Assembly: GCA_020638905.1 (NCBI GenBank)
Contig: JACKHP010000005.1
Span: forward strand, 163,138-227,137
Origin: Planctomycetota bacterium
Lineage (GTDB): Bacteria > Planctomycetota > B15-G4
DNA length: 64,000 bases
Direction of reading: 5' to 3'
Under the pieces are notes generated by a model that saw only the letters and a program-made list of their open reading frames with translations, did no database searches and was not told where the DNA came from. Below are positions 1 to 8,680 of this stretch, in pieces; the stretch's first letter is position 1; each line of letters opens with the position of its first letter. The position numbers were made by a program, and so were the translations under genes.

Positions 1-101
1 ATGAGCACGACCATGGCCAGCACGAGCAGCATCGTGAGCATGCTCCCCATGCGCGACGGCGGGCGCGGGGACTGCTGCGGGGACTTGTCTTTGTCGGTCA
101 T
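1..101 (-). CDS. N-terminus of a membrane-anchored protein (runs off window)
   Basis: ATG at 101 lies three bases after the stop of the lptE-like gene, so this is the fourth gene of the recO operon. The 33 visible residues are a polar, proline-rich lead (about 17 residues) followed by a Met/Leu/Val-rich stretch that looks like the first membrane helix (GSMLTMLLVLAMVVL). The layout resembles the N-terminus of a membrane protease such as FtsH, but no catalytic part is visible, so the product is left open. The gene is cut by the left edge of the window. Confidence 0.55.
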   Translation of the reverse strand, partial: MTDKDKSPQQSPRPPSRMGSMLTMLLVLAMVVL

Positions 102-104
102 GGT

Positions 105-647
105 TCAGAACTCCGTTTCCAGCTCGCGCACGATGTCGCGCGCGAGGAGCACGAAGACGTCGCGCCGCGCGGCGTCGACCTCCTCGGACAGGGCGGGGAC
201 GAACTCGGCGCGCTGGCTCAACCTCCGGCTCTTCAGCACGTCGCCCGTCCTGGCATCGAGGATCTCCACCACGACCGACACCGTGCTCGAGGCCGAGGTG
301 ATCGTGCGGGTGGGGTCCTCGGATAGCACGTTCTGCTGCACGTCCACGATGCGTCCCGAAAGGACCACGTCGGCGGAATCCCTGCTCGTCGACAGGTGCA
401 GGCCGGGTCTTGACAGGATCTCGGCCACGACGTCCTCGGAGAGGCGGAACTGGACGTCGCGGTAGAAGGTGCGGTTGTCGAAGTACTCGACCCACACGTC
501 GTCGCGGTCGGACGCGAAGAGTCCGCCGCGCTCGAGGGTCACGCAGCCCGGCAGGCCCGCCGTCGAGACGGCCAACGCCGCCAGCAGCACGCAGGCCGCG
601 GCGCCGCGGCGCCGCGCACGGCGCGCGTTCGTCGGAGCGACGGTCAC
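105..647 (-). CDS. lptE: LptE-like outer-membrane lipoprotein
   Basis: 180 aa starting at GTG 647, which overlaps the stop of the bamD-like gene (GTGA), so translation is probably coupled. An N-terminal hydrophobic segment ends in a lipobox-like STAGLPGC, giving a lipoprotein with Cys near residue 33. The rest has the LptE pattern: an opening strand V-x-V-E-Y-F-D-N-R-T-F, an ADVVLSG strand, and the closing VEILDARTGDVL. In known systems LptE plugs the LptD translocon that inserts LPS in the outer membrane. Neighbouring bamD-like and recO genes fit an envelope-biogenesis operon. LptE-fold proteins are poorly conserved, so the family call rests on pattern and context. Confidence 0.7.
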   Translation of the reverse strand: MTVAPTNARRARRRGAAACVLLAALAVSTAGLPGCVTLERGGLFASDRDDVWVEYFDNRTFYRDVQFRLSEDVVAEILSRPGLHLSTSRDSADVVLSGRIVDVQQNVLSEDPTRTITSASSTVSVVVEILDARTGDVLKSRRLSQRAEFVPALSEEVDAARRDVFVLLARDIVRELETEF

Positions 648-1630
648 TTGGCGTCCTCCCAGGGCGGGGGGACGCGACGCGCCTTGTCGATCGAACTCGT
701 CGAAGGCGAGTCGACGGCCGTCAGTCCGAGGGCCGCCAGCCGGGCGGCCGCGACCTGGCCCGAAGGCGTCTGGGGATACATCAGCACGGCGTTCGTGAGG
801 TGCAACGCCTCGCCCTCGGCGATGCCGCGGCCGGCGTAGAAGTCGGCCACCAGCACCTCGAACCCGGCCAGCATGTCGTTCGCCCGGGCGAGATCGGCCT
901 GCGCCTCGTCGACGGCCACGCCCCGGGGATGGACCGCGACCGAGAGCGAGAGCAGCTCGCGCGCCGCGAGCAGGCCCTGCTGGTCGTACTCGGGCCCCCC
1001 CACGAGCTGCAGCCGGTCGTGCCCCGCGCGCCACAGCGCACGCTCGGCCCACTCGCTCTCGGGATACTCCTTCCACAGCCGCTCGTAGGCGGTCGAGGCC
1101 GAGAGCCAGTCTTCTTCCCGCTCGAAGTAGTCGGCGATCAGGCGCAGCGCGTCGTCGGCCCGGTCGCTGCGGTGGAAGTGCACCTGCAGCGTCTCGAACA
1201 CCTCGACGCCCCGGCCGCGGTCGTCGAAGATGCCGTCGTACTCGTCGGAGAAGAAGAACGCCTCCCCGATGGTGAACAGGCGGTCCTCGATCACGGCGGT
1301 GTAGGTCGACCAGGGCGCGTTCTCGAGGATCTGCCGGTAGTACGTGTAGGCCTTGCGGTGTTCGCCCAGCGCCAGCGCCGACTCGGCCGCCGTGAACCAG
1401 ACGTCGGCGCGCTCGACGCGCGAGAGGCGCAGGCCGTTCGCCACGGCGTCCTCGTCCTCGTCGTCCTCGAGGATCTCCTCGCAGCCGTCGAGGGCGTCGT
1501 CGTAGCGCTGCGCCGCCAGCCACGACCGGACCACTTCGACCCGGTCGACCCCCTCGGGCAGCGACGAACACGCCCCGCCGAGACCGGCCAGCAGGAGGAC
1601 GACGAGCAGGCGCGAGGGCCGTCCCGTCAC
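644..1630 (-). CDS. BamD-like tetratricopeptide lipoprotein
   Basis: 328 aa from GTG 1630, overlapping the recO stop by four bases (GTGA). The signal segment VVLLLAGLGGAC supplies a lipobox Cys at about residue 21. The body is helical repeat sequence: RSWLAAQRYDDAL, ESALALGEHRKAYTYYRQIL, AYERLWKEYPESEWAERALW. This is the BamD/YfiO type of tetratricopeptide arrangement, which in known bacteria supports beta-barrel insertion at the inner face of the outer membrane. An acidic run (EDDEDED) follows the first repeat. Other TPR lipoproteins cannot be excluded; the position between recO and lptE-like genes favours an envelope role. Confidence 0.6.
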   Translation of the reverse strand: MTGRPSRLLVVLLLAGLGGACSSLPEGVDRVEVVRSWLAAQRYDDALDGCEEILEDDEDEDAVANGLRLSRVERADVWFTAAESALALGEHRKAYTYYRQILENAPWSTYTAVIEDRLFTIGEAFFFSDEYDGIFDDRGRGVEVFETLQVHFHRSDRADDALRLIADYFEREEDWLSASTAYERLWKEYPESEWAERALWRAGHDRLQLVGGPEYDQQGLLAARELLSLSVAVHPRGVAVDEAQADLARANDMLAGFEVLVADFYAGRGIAEGEALHLTNAVLMYPQTPSGQVAAARLAALGLTAVDSPSTSSIDKARRVPPPWEDAK

Positions 1631-2391
1631 GCGGTCACCAGATGCAGCACGCGGCAGCGCGGCGGGCGCTCGAGCACGTGCAGGAGGACACGGTCGTAGA
1701 AGTGGCGCATCTGCGCTCGGAGCCGGGGAGGGATGGAGACGTCCGCCACGCGGCGCGGGTCGCACCCGGCGAGGGTGCGCAGCAGGCCGGCGGCGGTGCT
1801 GGAGAGCAGGAACGAGTCGTCGCGTGCGTCGCGGCAGGCGGTGCACACGATGCCGCCCCGTCCGGGGTCGCAGCGCAGCATGCGGTGGCCGTCGGGCCGT
1901 CGGTCGCACGCGACACAGCGGTCGAGGACCGGGTCGAACCCGGTCAGTCTAAGGATTCCGCCCTGCAGGGCAAAGACGATCGGCGCCAGGGCCGCCGGTG
2001 CGGGACGCGCCTCGAGCGCCTCGAGGTACGCGGTCGCGAGGTCGTACACCCGCGGGACGGGCTGCGCCTCGGGTACGAGCGCCTGCACGAGCTCGACCAG
2101 GTACGTCCCGGCCAGGGCCAGGTCCTCGCGCGATCGCAGCCCCGGATGGTGGTCGAGCACGCGCCGCTCGATGAGCTGCGGGAGCGAGCGGCTGCCGCGC
2201 CGGGCGGTCCAGGTCACCTGGCAGCGGTCGAGCAGGTCGACGCCCCCGCCCTTGCGGGCCCTGGGCCGGAAGACGCCCTTCGAGATGAACACCTGCCGTC
2301 CCGAGGCGCGGGTCAGGAACTCCACGATCTGGCTGGTCTCCCCGAAGGGAGTGCGGCGCAGGGCGATGGCTTCGGAGACTCGGCGTGTCAT
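1627..2391 (-). CDS. recO: DNA repair protein RecO
   Basis: 254 aa, the usual RecO length. ATG 2391 was chosen because MTRRVSEAIALRRTPFGETS matches the family's N-terminal OB-fold start (alternating strand with LRRTPFGETS). A GGAGG lies about 14 bases upstream. RecO loads RecA onto SSB-coated single-stranded DNA with RecR and anneals strands. A C4 zinc site is visible in the C-terminal half (CVAC and CTAC about 25 residues apart). It heads the leftward operon and is divergent from the ABC exporter. Confidence 0.9.
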   Translation of the reverse strand: MTRRVSEAIALRRTPFGETSQIVEFLTRASGRQVFISKGVFRPRARKGGGVDLLDRCQVTWTARRGSRSLPQLIERRVLDHHPGLRSREDLALAGTYLVELVQALVPEAQPVPRVYDLATAYLEALEARPAPAALAPIVFALQGGILRLTGFDPVLDRCVACDRRPDGHRMLRCDPGRGGIVCTACRDARDDSFLLSSTAAGLLRTLAGCDPRRVADVSIPPRLRAQMRHFYDRVLLHVLERPPRCRVLHLVTA

Positions 2392-2576
2392 CCTGGGGGC
2401 CGTCCTCCACGGGACGGGCCTGGCCTGGTCGAGGACCCGCCCCGCGCGGGGCGGCCGTCCCGGCCTCCGAGTATGCCGCCCCGACTGGCCCTTGCCAGCG
2501 ACGGGCTCCCGTCGCACCCTCGTGGCGCGAAGACGGGGCATCCCGGTGCCTTCACCGGATTCCCAGGAGCCACGCG

Positions 2577-4712
2577 ATCGAACAGCCCGCCGAGAGCCTG
2601 ACCGCGAACCCGCCCGCGGGGCCGGGGGGCGATCCGTCCGGCGACGGGCCCGACCGCAAGGCGGGGCGCCGGGGAGGCTCGGCGGCCAAGGCCGCCCAGG
2701 CCCGCCAGGCCGCCGCGCGCAAGGCCGTCCCGGGCGTGGGCCCGAACGTGATCCTCGAGGACCTCGACGCGGTCGAGGAGCGGCGCATCCGCCGCCGGCG
2801 CAGCAAGCAGCCGCTGCCCCCCGAGCTGGTCGGCACCACCGAGGACCCCGCCATCTGGAAGCGGCTGTTCTCGTACGGGCGGCCGTACATGCCGCACCTC
2901 GCGCTGGCGTTCGTGCTCTCGATGGTCGCCGCCGGGGCCAAGCTCTCGTACCTGTTCGTCATCAAGCAGCTGCTCGGACCGTTCTTCGAGAGCAAGCTGC
3001 AGGACGAGCTCATGCCGACGATGATCCGCGTGCTGCAGCGCGCGCTGGCCGTCGACACGACCCGCTTCGCCGGCGACCTCCGCGCGACGCTCACGATGCT
3101 CGGCGGGCTGCTGCAGGCGCTCGTGCGCACCGCCGAGCCCGTCTCGCAGCTGCAGCTCTCGGCGCTGCTCATGGTCGCGCTGATCTGCTTCGAGCAGGGC
3201 AACAAGTACTCGCAGAAGCTGCTCATGCGCACCGTGTCGCTCAAGGTGGTGAGCTTCATGCGCGTCGCACTCTTCGACCGCATCCTCACGCTGTCGATGC
3301 GCTTCTTCCACGTGAACCACTCGGGCAAGCTGCTCTCGCGCCTGACGAACGACCTGAACCGCCTGGGACAGCTGCTGGTCGACGTGATGGTCTCGGTGCT
3401 GAGCGACGTGTTCACCGTCGTGGGCGCGATCTACTACGTCTGGTACGAGGGCGGCATCGAGGTGATCCTGGCGCTGGTCCTGGCCGGCGTCACGTTCATC
3501 CCCGTGCAGCAGCTCGGACGCCGCATCCGCAGCAAGGAGCAAGGCAACCAGAAGAAGATGTCCGACGTCTTCCTGGCGATCTCCGAGGTGCTCTCGTCGC
3601 AGAAGATCGTCAAGGCGTTCGGCGCCGAGTCGCACGAGCGCGAGCGCTTCGTCGAGGCCGACCGGCGCTTCACCGAAGGACGCATGAAGTCGACCGCGCT
3701 GCGGGCGCGCACCGAGCCGCTGGTCGAGGTGCTGGGCGCCGTCGGCGTGGCGGCGTTCATGTACGTCGGCGGCATGTCGGTCATCGACGGCTCGAAGGAC
3801 GGCGGCGAGTTCTTCACGATCATCCTGGCGCTGTTCTACTGCGTGGGCGCTCTGCGACGCCTCTCGGACACGTCGACGAACCTGCAGAGCGGACTCTCGT
3901 CGGCCGACCGCGTGGCGACGGTGCTCTACAGCGAGCCCGAGCTGGTCGACAAGGCCGACGCGCTCGAACTCGACGGCTTCCACGAGGCGATCGAGTTCGA
4001 CCACGTCGACTACGCGCACGACCCCGAGCAGCCCGTGCTGCGCGACGTCTCGTTCCGGCTGCCCAAGGGCGGCACGCTGGCCATCGTGGGACACACGGGC
4101 GCCGGCAAGTCGACCATCGGCGACCTCGTGGCGCGCTTCTACGACGTCGACCGCGGCGCGGTGCGCATCGACGGGCACGACGTGCGCGACGTGACCATGT
4201 CGTCGCTGCGGCACCAGATCGCGATGGTCACCCAGGAGACGGTGCTGTTCCAGGGCACCATCGGCTCGAACATCGCGTACGCCATGCCCGATCCGCGGCA
4301 GGCCGACGTCGAGCGCGTCGCGAAGGCCGCCTTCGCGCACGACTTCATCATGGCGCTGCCGAACGGCTACGACACGCCCGTGGGCGAGCGCGGGACGACC
4401 CTCTCGGGCGGCGAGCGCCAGCGCGTGGCCATCGCGCGCGCGCTGCTGCGCGACGCGCCGATCCTGATCCTCGACGAGGCGACGTCGGCGCTCGACACGA
4501 AGTCCGAGAAGATCGTGCAGGACGCCATCGACAACCTGAAGGCCGGACGCACGACGATCCTGATCGCGCACCGGCTGTCGACGATCCGCGACGCCGACCT
4601 GATCCTGGTGCTGGACGGCGGCGCGGTCGTCGAGCGCGGCACCCACGCCGAGCTGCTGGCCCACGGCGGGCTCTACGCCCAGATGGTCGGCCTGCAGTCC
4701 ACCGACGGCTGA
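2577..4712 (+). CDS. MsbA-type ABC exporter (fused TMD-NBD)
   Basis: Half-size exporter with an N-terminal membrane domain and a C-terminal ATPase; such proteins flip lipid A, lipids or drugs as homodimers. The membrane domain begins near WKRLFSYGRPYMPHLALAF. The ATPase shows Walker A GHTGAGKST, Q-loop MVTQETVLFQGT, signature LSGGERQRVAIARALL, Walker B ILILDEATSALD and switch His in LIAHRLST. The start is uncertain. The frame is open from GTG 2385, inside the divergent recO start, but third-position G/C bias typical of coding begins only near 2580. An AGGAG at 2565-2569 sits 7 bases before ATC 2577. The next standard start is GTG 2736, which would remove a charged, low-complexity N-terminal tail. 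Family assignment is secure; substrate is unknown, though the recO-bamD-lptE neighbours make a lipid A role reasonable. Confidence 0.9.
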   Translation: MEQPAESLTANPPAGPGGDPSGDGPDRKAGRRGGSAAKAAQARQAAARKAVPGVGPNVILEDLDAVEERRIRRRRSKQPLPPELVGTTEDPAIWKRLFSYGRPYMPHLALAFVLSMVAAGAKLSYLFVIKQLLGPFFESKLQDELMPTMIRVLQRALAVDTTRFAGDLRATLTMLGGLLQALVRTAEPVSQLQLSALLMVALICFEQGNKYSQKLLMRTVSLKVVSFMRVALFDRILTLSMRFFHVNHSGKLLSRLTNDLNRLGQLLVDVMVSVLSDVFTVVGAIYYVWYEGGIEVILALVLAGVTFIPVQQLGRRIRSKEQGNQKKMSDVFLAISEVLSSQKIVKAFGAESHERERFVEADRRFTEGRMKSTALRARTEPLVEVLGAVGVAAFMYVGGMSVIDGSKDGGEFFTIILALFYCVGALRRLSDTSTNLQSGLSSADRVATVLYSEPELVDKADALELDGFHEAIEFDHVDYAHDPEQPVLRDVSFRLPKGGTLAIVGHTGAGKSTIGDLVARFYDVDRGAVRIDGHDVRDVTMSSLRHQIAMVTQETVLFQGTIGSNIAYAMPDPRQADVERVAKAAFAHDFIMALPNGYDTPVGERGTTLSGGERQRVAIARALLRDAPILILDEATSALDTKSEKIVQDAIDNLKAGRTTILIAHRLSTIRDADLILVLDGGAVVERGTHAELLAHGGLYAQMVGLQSTDG

Positions 4713-4767
4713 GCGACGCGCGGCGCGGGTCCTGCTACGCTCGCGCGTCCCCGCGGGAGGCGCTCCG

Positions 4768-7143
4768 ATGACACTCGCTCCGCTCGAGGCCGGCGCGCTG
4801 CGCTGGCGTTGCGACCCGTCGGCGTTCGAGTTCGACGACACGCGCCAGGCCATGCCGGTCGAGGGCATCGTGGGACAGGACCGCGCCGTCGAAGCGCTGC
4901 GCTTCGGACTCGAGACGCGCGCGCCGGGCCACAACGTGTTCGTGCGCGGGCTCTCCGGCACGGGACGCCTGACGCTCGTCCGGCGCCTGCTCGAGTCGAT
5001 CCTGCCGGCGTGCCCGCTCGCGCCCGACCACTGCTACGTGCGCAACTTCGCGCGCCCCGAGGCGCCCCGGCTGGTGACGCTCTCGCGCGGACGCGGGCCG
5101 GGCTTCCGGCAGCGCATGTCGCGCTTCGTGGCGTTCCTCGGCGAGCGCTTCGCCCCCTCGCTCGACACGCCCGCGCTGCGCTCCCGGCGCGCGAAACTCG
5201 AGCGCGAGCTGCACGAGGCGATGGACGCGCTCGTCGAGCCCTTCGAGGCGGCGCTCAAGGAGCGCGGCCTCACGGTCCGCCAGGTCCAGGTCGACGGCGC
5301 CACGATGCCGGCCGTGCTGCCGCTCGTCGACGGACGTCCCGTGGCCCCCGACGAATTCGAGGCGCTGCGCACGTCGGGGCGCATCGACGACGCCGAGGCC
5401 GAACGCATCGAGCACGAGATCCTGGCCTCGAACGAGCGCCTGGCCGACGTCTCCTCGCGCATGGAGGCGTTGCGCACGAACCACCGCACCGAGGTCACCG
5501 CGCTGCTCGTCGACGAGGGCCGCGCGCTGCTCGGGCGCGTGCTGGGCGAGATCCGCGCCGAGTACCCGTCGGCGGCGGTGGGCGCCTTCCTCGACGAGGT
5601 CGCCGACGACGTGCTCACGCGACGCATCCACGAGGGACGCGACGGCAGCGACGACGGACCGCGCTACGAGGTCGCCGTGGTCGCCTCGCACGGCGAGCAG
5701 GACGCCTGCGCCGTCGTCGTCGAGAACGCACCGCTGCTCGAGCGCCTGGTGGGCGCCATCCAGGACACGCGGCTCGAGCAGGAGCGGCGCCTGCCGGCGC
5801 ACCTCGCCGTGGTCGGCGGCTCGCTGCTGCGCGCCGACGGAGGCTACCTCGTGATCGAGGCGAAGGAGCTGCTCGAGCAGCGACCGGCCTGGATGGCGCT
5901 GGTGCGCACGCTGCGCAGCGGCCAGCTCGAGATCGGCACGTCGGGCGAGTCGGGACTGCTGCCCACGCCCGCCGTGACGCCCGAACCGATCCCGCTCGAC
6001 GTGAAGGTCGTGCTCATCGGCGACCCGGGACTGTACGAGATGGCGAGCGCCTTCGACCGCGACTTCGACGACCTGTTCAAGGTCGTCGCCGACTTCGAGG
6101 CGACCATCCCGCGCGACGCGCAGGGCCTCCTGCTCTACGCCGGCGTGCTCGCGCGCCTGCAGCGCGACGAGCACCTGCCGCCGCTGCACCGCACCGCCGT
6201 GGCCGCCCTGGCCGAGGAGGGCGCGCGCCTGGCGCAACGCGCCTGCTGCCTCACGACGCGCTTCGGACGCGTCGCCGACCTCGCGCGCGAGGCGGCCTTC
6301 CTCGCTGCCCGCGACCCGGGCACGCAGGTCGTCACCGACGCGCACGTGCGCGAGGCGGTCGAGCGCGCGCACCGCCGCTCCGACGGCCCGTCGCGACGCT
6401 TCAACGAGTTCGTGCGGAACGGCGTCATCCTCGTGCGCACGCGGGGCGAGGCGGTCGGCGAGGCCAACGGACTCGCGGTGATCCACTCGGGCAACGTGAG
6501 CTTCGGCTTCCCGACGCGCATCACCGCCACGGCCGCGCCGGGCCAGGGCGGCGCGGTGAACATCGAACGCGAGGCCGAGTTGTCGGGCTCGATCCACACC
6601 AAGGGCTTCTACATCCTGGGTGGACTGCTGCGGCGCCTGCTGCGCGCCGACCACCCGCTGGCGTTCGAGGGATCGGTCGCGTTCGAGCAGAGCTACGGCG
6701 GCATCGACGGCGACTCCGCCTCGGGCATCGAGATGTGCTGCCTGTTGAGCGCGCTCACCGAGGTGCCGCTGCGACAGGACCTCGCGATGACCGGCGCCAT
6801 CGACCAGGTCGGGAACATCCTGCCCGTGGGCGCGGTGAACGAGAAGGTCGAGGGCTTCTTCGACACCTGCGTGGTCACCGGGATGACCGGCACGCAGGGC
6901 GTGCTGGTGCCGGCCGCCAACGTGGCCGAGCTCATGCTGCGCGAGGACGTGGTCGCGGCCTGCGCCGCGGGACGCTTCGCCGTCCACGGGGTGACCACCA
7001 TCCAGCAGGCGCTCGAGTTGCTCGCCGGCCGACCGGCGGGCGAGCGCGGCCCCGAGGGCAACTACCCGCACGACTCGCTGCTCGGCCTCGCGGCCGCTCG
7101 GGCCCGGGCATTCTGGGAGGCCGCCGCGGGCACCGCGCAGTGA
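4768..7143 (+). CDS. Lon-family (LonB/LonC-like) ATP-dependent protease
   Basis: 791 aa. The N-terminal AAA module has a P-loop at residues 61-69 (GLSGTGRLT) with Arg where Lys is normal. A central helical insert (roughly 130-270) contains charged segments of the AAA_32/LonB type. The C-terminal S16 protease domain has Ser652 in GDSASG and Lys693 in NEKVEGF, the Ser-Lys dyad of Lon; the preceding GGAVNIEREAELSGS and TGAIDQVGNILPVG are family hallmarks. No transmembrane segment is evident, so it is probably cytosolic. It likely degrades misfolded or regulatory proteins. It follows the ABC exporter by 55 bases and may be cotranscribed. Confidence 0.88.
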   Translation: MTLAPLEAGALRWRCDPSAFEFDDTRQAMPVEGIVGQDRAVEALRFGLETRAPGHNVFVRGLSGTGRLTLVRRLLESILPACPLAPDHCYVRNFARPEAPRLVTLSRGRGPGFRQRMSRFVAFLGERFAPSLDTPALRSRRAKLERELHEAMDALVEPFEAALKERGLTVRQVQVDGATMPAVLPLVDGRPVAPDEFEALRTSGRIDDAEAERIEHEILASNERLADVSSRMEALRTNHRTEVTALLVDEGRALLGRVLGEIRAEYPSAAVGAFLDEVADDVLTRRIHEGRDGSDDGPRYEVAVVASHGEQDACAVVVENAPLLERLVGAIQDTRLEQERRLPAHLAVVGGSLLRADGGYLVIEAKELLEQRPAWMALVRTLRSGQLEIGTSGESGLLPTPAVTPEPIPLDVKVVLIGDPGLYEMASAFDRDFDDLFKVVADFEATIPRDAQGLLLYAGVLARLQRDEHLPPLHRTAVAALAEEGARLAQRACCLTTRFGRVADLAREAAFLAARDPGTQVVTDAHVREAVERAHRRSDGPSRRFNEFVRNGVILVRTRGEAVGEANGLAVIHSGNVSFGFPTRITATAAPGQGGAVNIEREAELSGSIHTKGFYILGGLLRRLLRADHPLAFEGSVAFEQSYGGIDGDSASGIEMCCLLSALTEVPLRQDLAMTGAIDQVGNILPVGAVNEKVEGFFDTCVVTGMTGTQGVLVPAANVAELMLREDVVAACAAGRFAVHGVTTIQQALELLAGRPAGERGPEGNYPHDSLLGLAAARARAFWEAAAGTAQ

Positions 7144-7254
7144 GCGCCTCGCAACCGACCGCAGACCCACGCGGTGAGGCGGCGAGTGGGAAGCATGCCC
7201 GCTGCCCGACCGGCGATCCGCTGGTAGACTCCCTGCGCACCCCGGAGCCTCACC

Positions 7255-8634
7255 ATGTCCGCCCGCCTGCTCGTGGCCTCCGTGGCCGTGGCGTTCAGCC
7301 TGGCGCGCGCCGCGATGGCCGCCGACGTCGTCCACCCGAACGTCCTGTTCATCCTGGCCGACGACGTGGGCGCCGACCGCATCGCGGCCTACGGCGAGGT
7401 CCCGGTGCCGGCCAAGACCCCGAACCTCGACGGCCTCGCCGCGAACGGGGTGATCTTCCGCCACGCCTGGGCGATGCCGGTCTGCAGCCCGTCGCGCGCC
7501 ACCGCGCTCACGGGTCGCCACGGCTTCCACACCGGCATCGGCTGGAACATCACCTTCGACGGCACGGGTTCGGCGATCCCCGAGGCGGGCACGGCCGGCC
7601 TCGAGGAGGACGAGCACTTCCTGCCGCGCATGCTGCAGAGCGCCGGCTACCACTCCGCAGCCATCGGCAAGTGGCACATGGCCACCATCGACGGCGGCGG
7701 ATACCAGCAGCCGATCCGCACGGGCTTCGAACTCCACTCGGGCGCCATCGTGCTGGGCGGGTACGGCGGTTGGACCAAGAACGTGGCCAACGCCTGGGGC
7801 GCCACGCAGGTCCAGGAGACGAAGTACTCCGTGAGCGTGAACGTCGACGATGCGTTGCGCTTCATCGGACACGAAGGCGACGCGCCGTGGTTCGTGTGGC
7901 TCGCGCCGCTCGCGGCGCACAACCCGCTCCACGAGCCTCCGGCCGAACTCCTCTCGCGCGAGACGCAGGCCTTGATCGCCTCGGGCAACGCCACCGATCC
8001 CGATCTGCACCGGGCCATGGTCGAGGCCCTCGACACGGAGATCGGACGGCTGTTGGCCGGCATCGACCCCGCCGTGCTCGCGAAGACCCTGATCATCTTC
8101 ATGGCCGACAACGGCACCCAGGAGGACGGCATCGAGGAGCCCGTGGTCGTCGCGAACGCGAAGGGCAGCCTCTACGAGGGCGGCATCCGCGTGCCGCTCA
8201 TCATCTCGGGACCGGGCGTGGTGCAGCCCGGTCGCGCCGTCGACGCCCTGGCCTGCTCGGTGGACATCTACGCCACGGTGCTCGACGCGGCCGGCGTGGC
8301 GCTGCCCACGTCCGTGCCGATCGACGGGCGCAGTCTCATGCCCCTGCTCGCCGATCCCGACGCGGCGCCGGTGCGCCGCTTCGCCTACGCCGAGAAGTTC
8401 CGGCCCAACGGCTTCGCCACGAAGACGATGCACAGGCGCACCATCCGCGACGCGCGCTTCAAGCTGCTGCAGACCCTGGTGCCGATCAGCGCGTCGCCGA
8501 ACAAGCTGTTCGACCTGCAGGCCGATCCGCTCGAGTCGCACGACATGCTGGCGGAAGGCGCTCCGCCGCTCGACCCCGACCAGCAGGCGGCGTTCGACGC
8601 GCTGCTCGCGGCTCTCGCCGAGACCGACGGCTGA
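7255..8634 (+). CDS. Secreted type I sulfatase (arylsulfatase family)
   Basis: 459 aa with a signal peptide ending near ARAAMA. The mature start HPNVLFILADDVGADR carries the first metal-binding Asp pair. The formylglycine motif C-x-P-S-R is present as CSPSRATALTGR, with Cys77 as the residue converted by a sulfatase-maturating enzyme. IGKWHMA and FMADNGTQ provide further catalytic and metal ligands. Length is near the family's usual size. Such enzymes remove sulfate esters from algal or host polysaccharides in the periplasm or outside the cell. No carbohydrate-degrading partner lies next to it. Confidence 0.9.
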   Translation: MSARLLVASVAVAFSLARAAMAADVVHPNVLFILADDVGADRIAAYGEVPVPAKTPNLDGLAANGVIFRHAWAMPVCSPSRATALTGRHGFHTGIGWNITFDGTGSAIPEAGTAGLEEDEHFLPRMLQSAGYHSAAIGKWHMATIDGGGYQQPIRTGFELHSGAIVLGGYGGWTKNVANAWGATQVQETKYSVSVNVDDALRFIGHEGDAPWFVWLAPLAAHNPLHEPPAELLSRETQALIASGNATDPDLHRAMVEALDTEIGRLLAGIDPAVLAKTLIIFMADNGTQEDGIEEPVVVANAKGSLYEGGIRVPLIISGPGVVQPGRAVDALACSVDIYATVLDAAGVALPTSVPIDGRSLMPLLADPDAAPVRRFAYAEKFRPNGFATKTMHRRTIRDARFKLLQTLVPISASPNKLFDLQADPLESHDMLAEGAPPLDPDQQAAFDALLAALAETDG

Positions 8635-8638
8635 CCCC

Positions 8639-8680
8639 GGGACGTCCCGCGTCGTACGCCGCGCTCGCGCGCGCGGCCCG
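8639..8680. terminator. Possible bidirectional terminator between convergent genes
   Basis: The 46-base gap between the convergent sulfatase and CHAT genes holds a palindrome (gggacgtccc, 8639-8648) and a GC-rich hairpin with arms ccgcgc and gcgcgg around 8661. There is no T-run on either strand, so this is a weak call. Confidence 0.25.

Noticed and set aside
1..101. Calling the first gene FtsH
   Set aside because: Only 33 residues with one hydrophobic stretch are visible; the similarity is to a general membrane N-terminus, not to the AAA or protease parts.
7144..7254. Possible tRNA or small RNA between the protease and sulfatase genes
   Set aside because: No cloverleaf, T-loop or conserved motif was found; I also found no tRNA or rRNA signatures elsewhere in the window.
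4735..8541. Very long open frame on the minus strand opposite the protease and sulfatase genes
   Set aside because: It is the usual byproduct of GC-rich coding on the other strand; its translation is low-complexity Arg/Ala/Gly with no recognisable domains, while the plus strand genes are secure.
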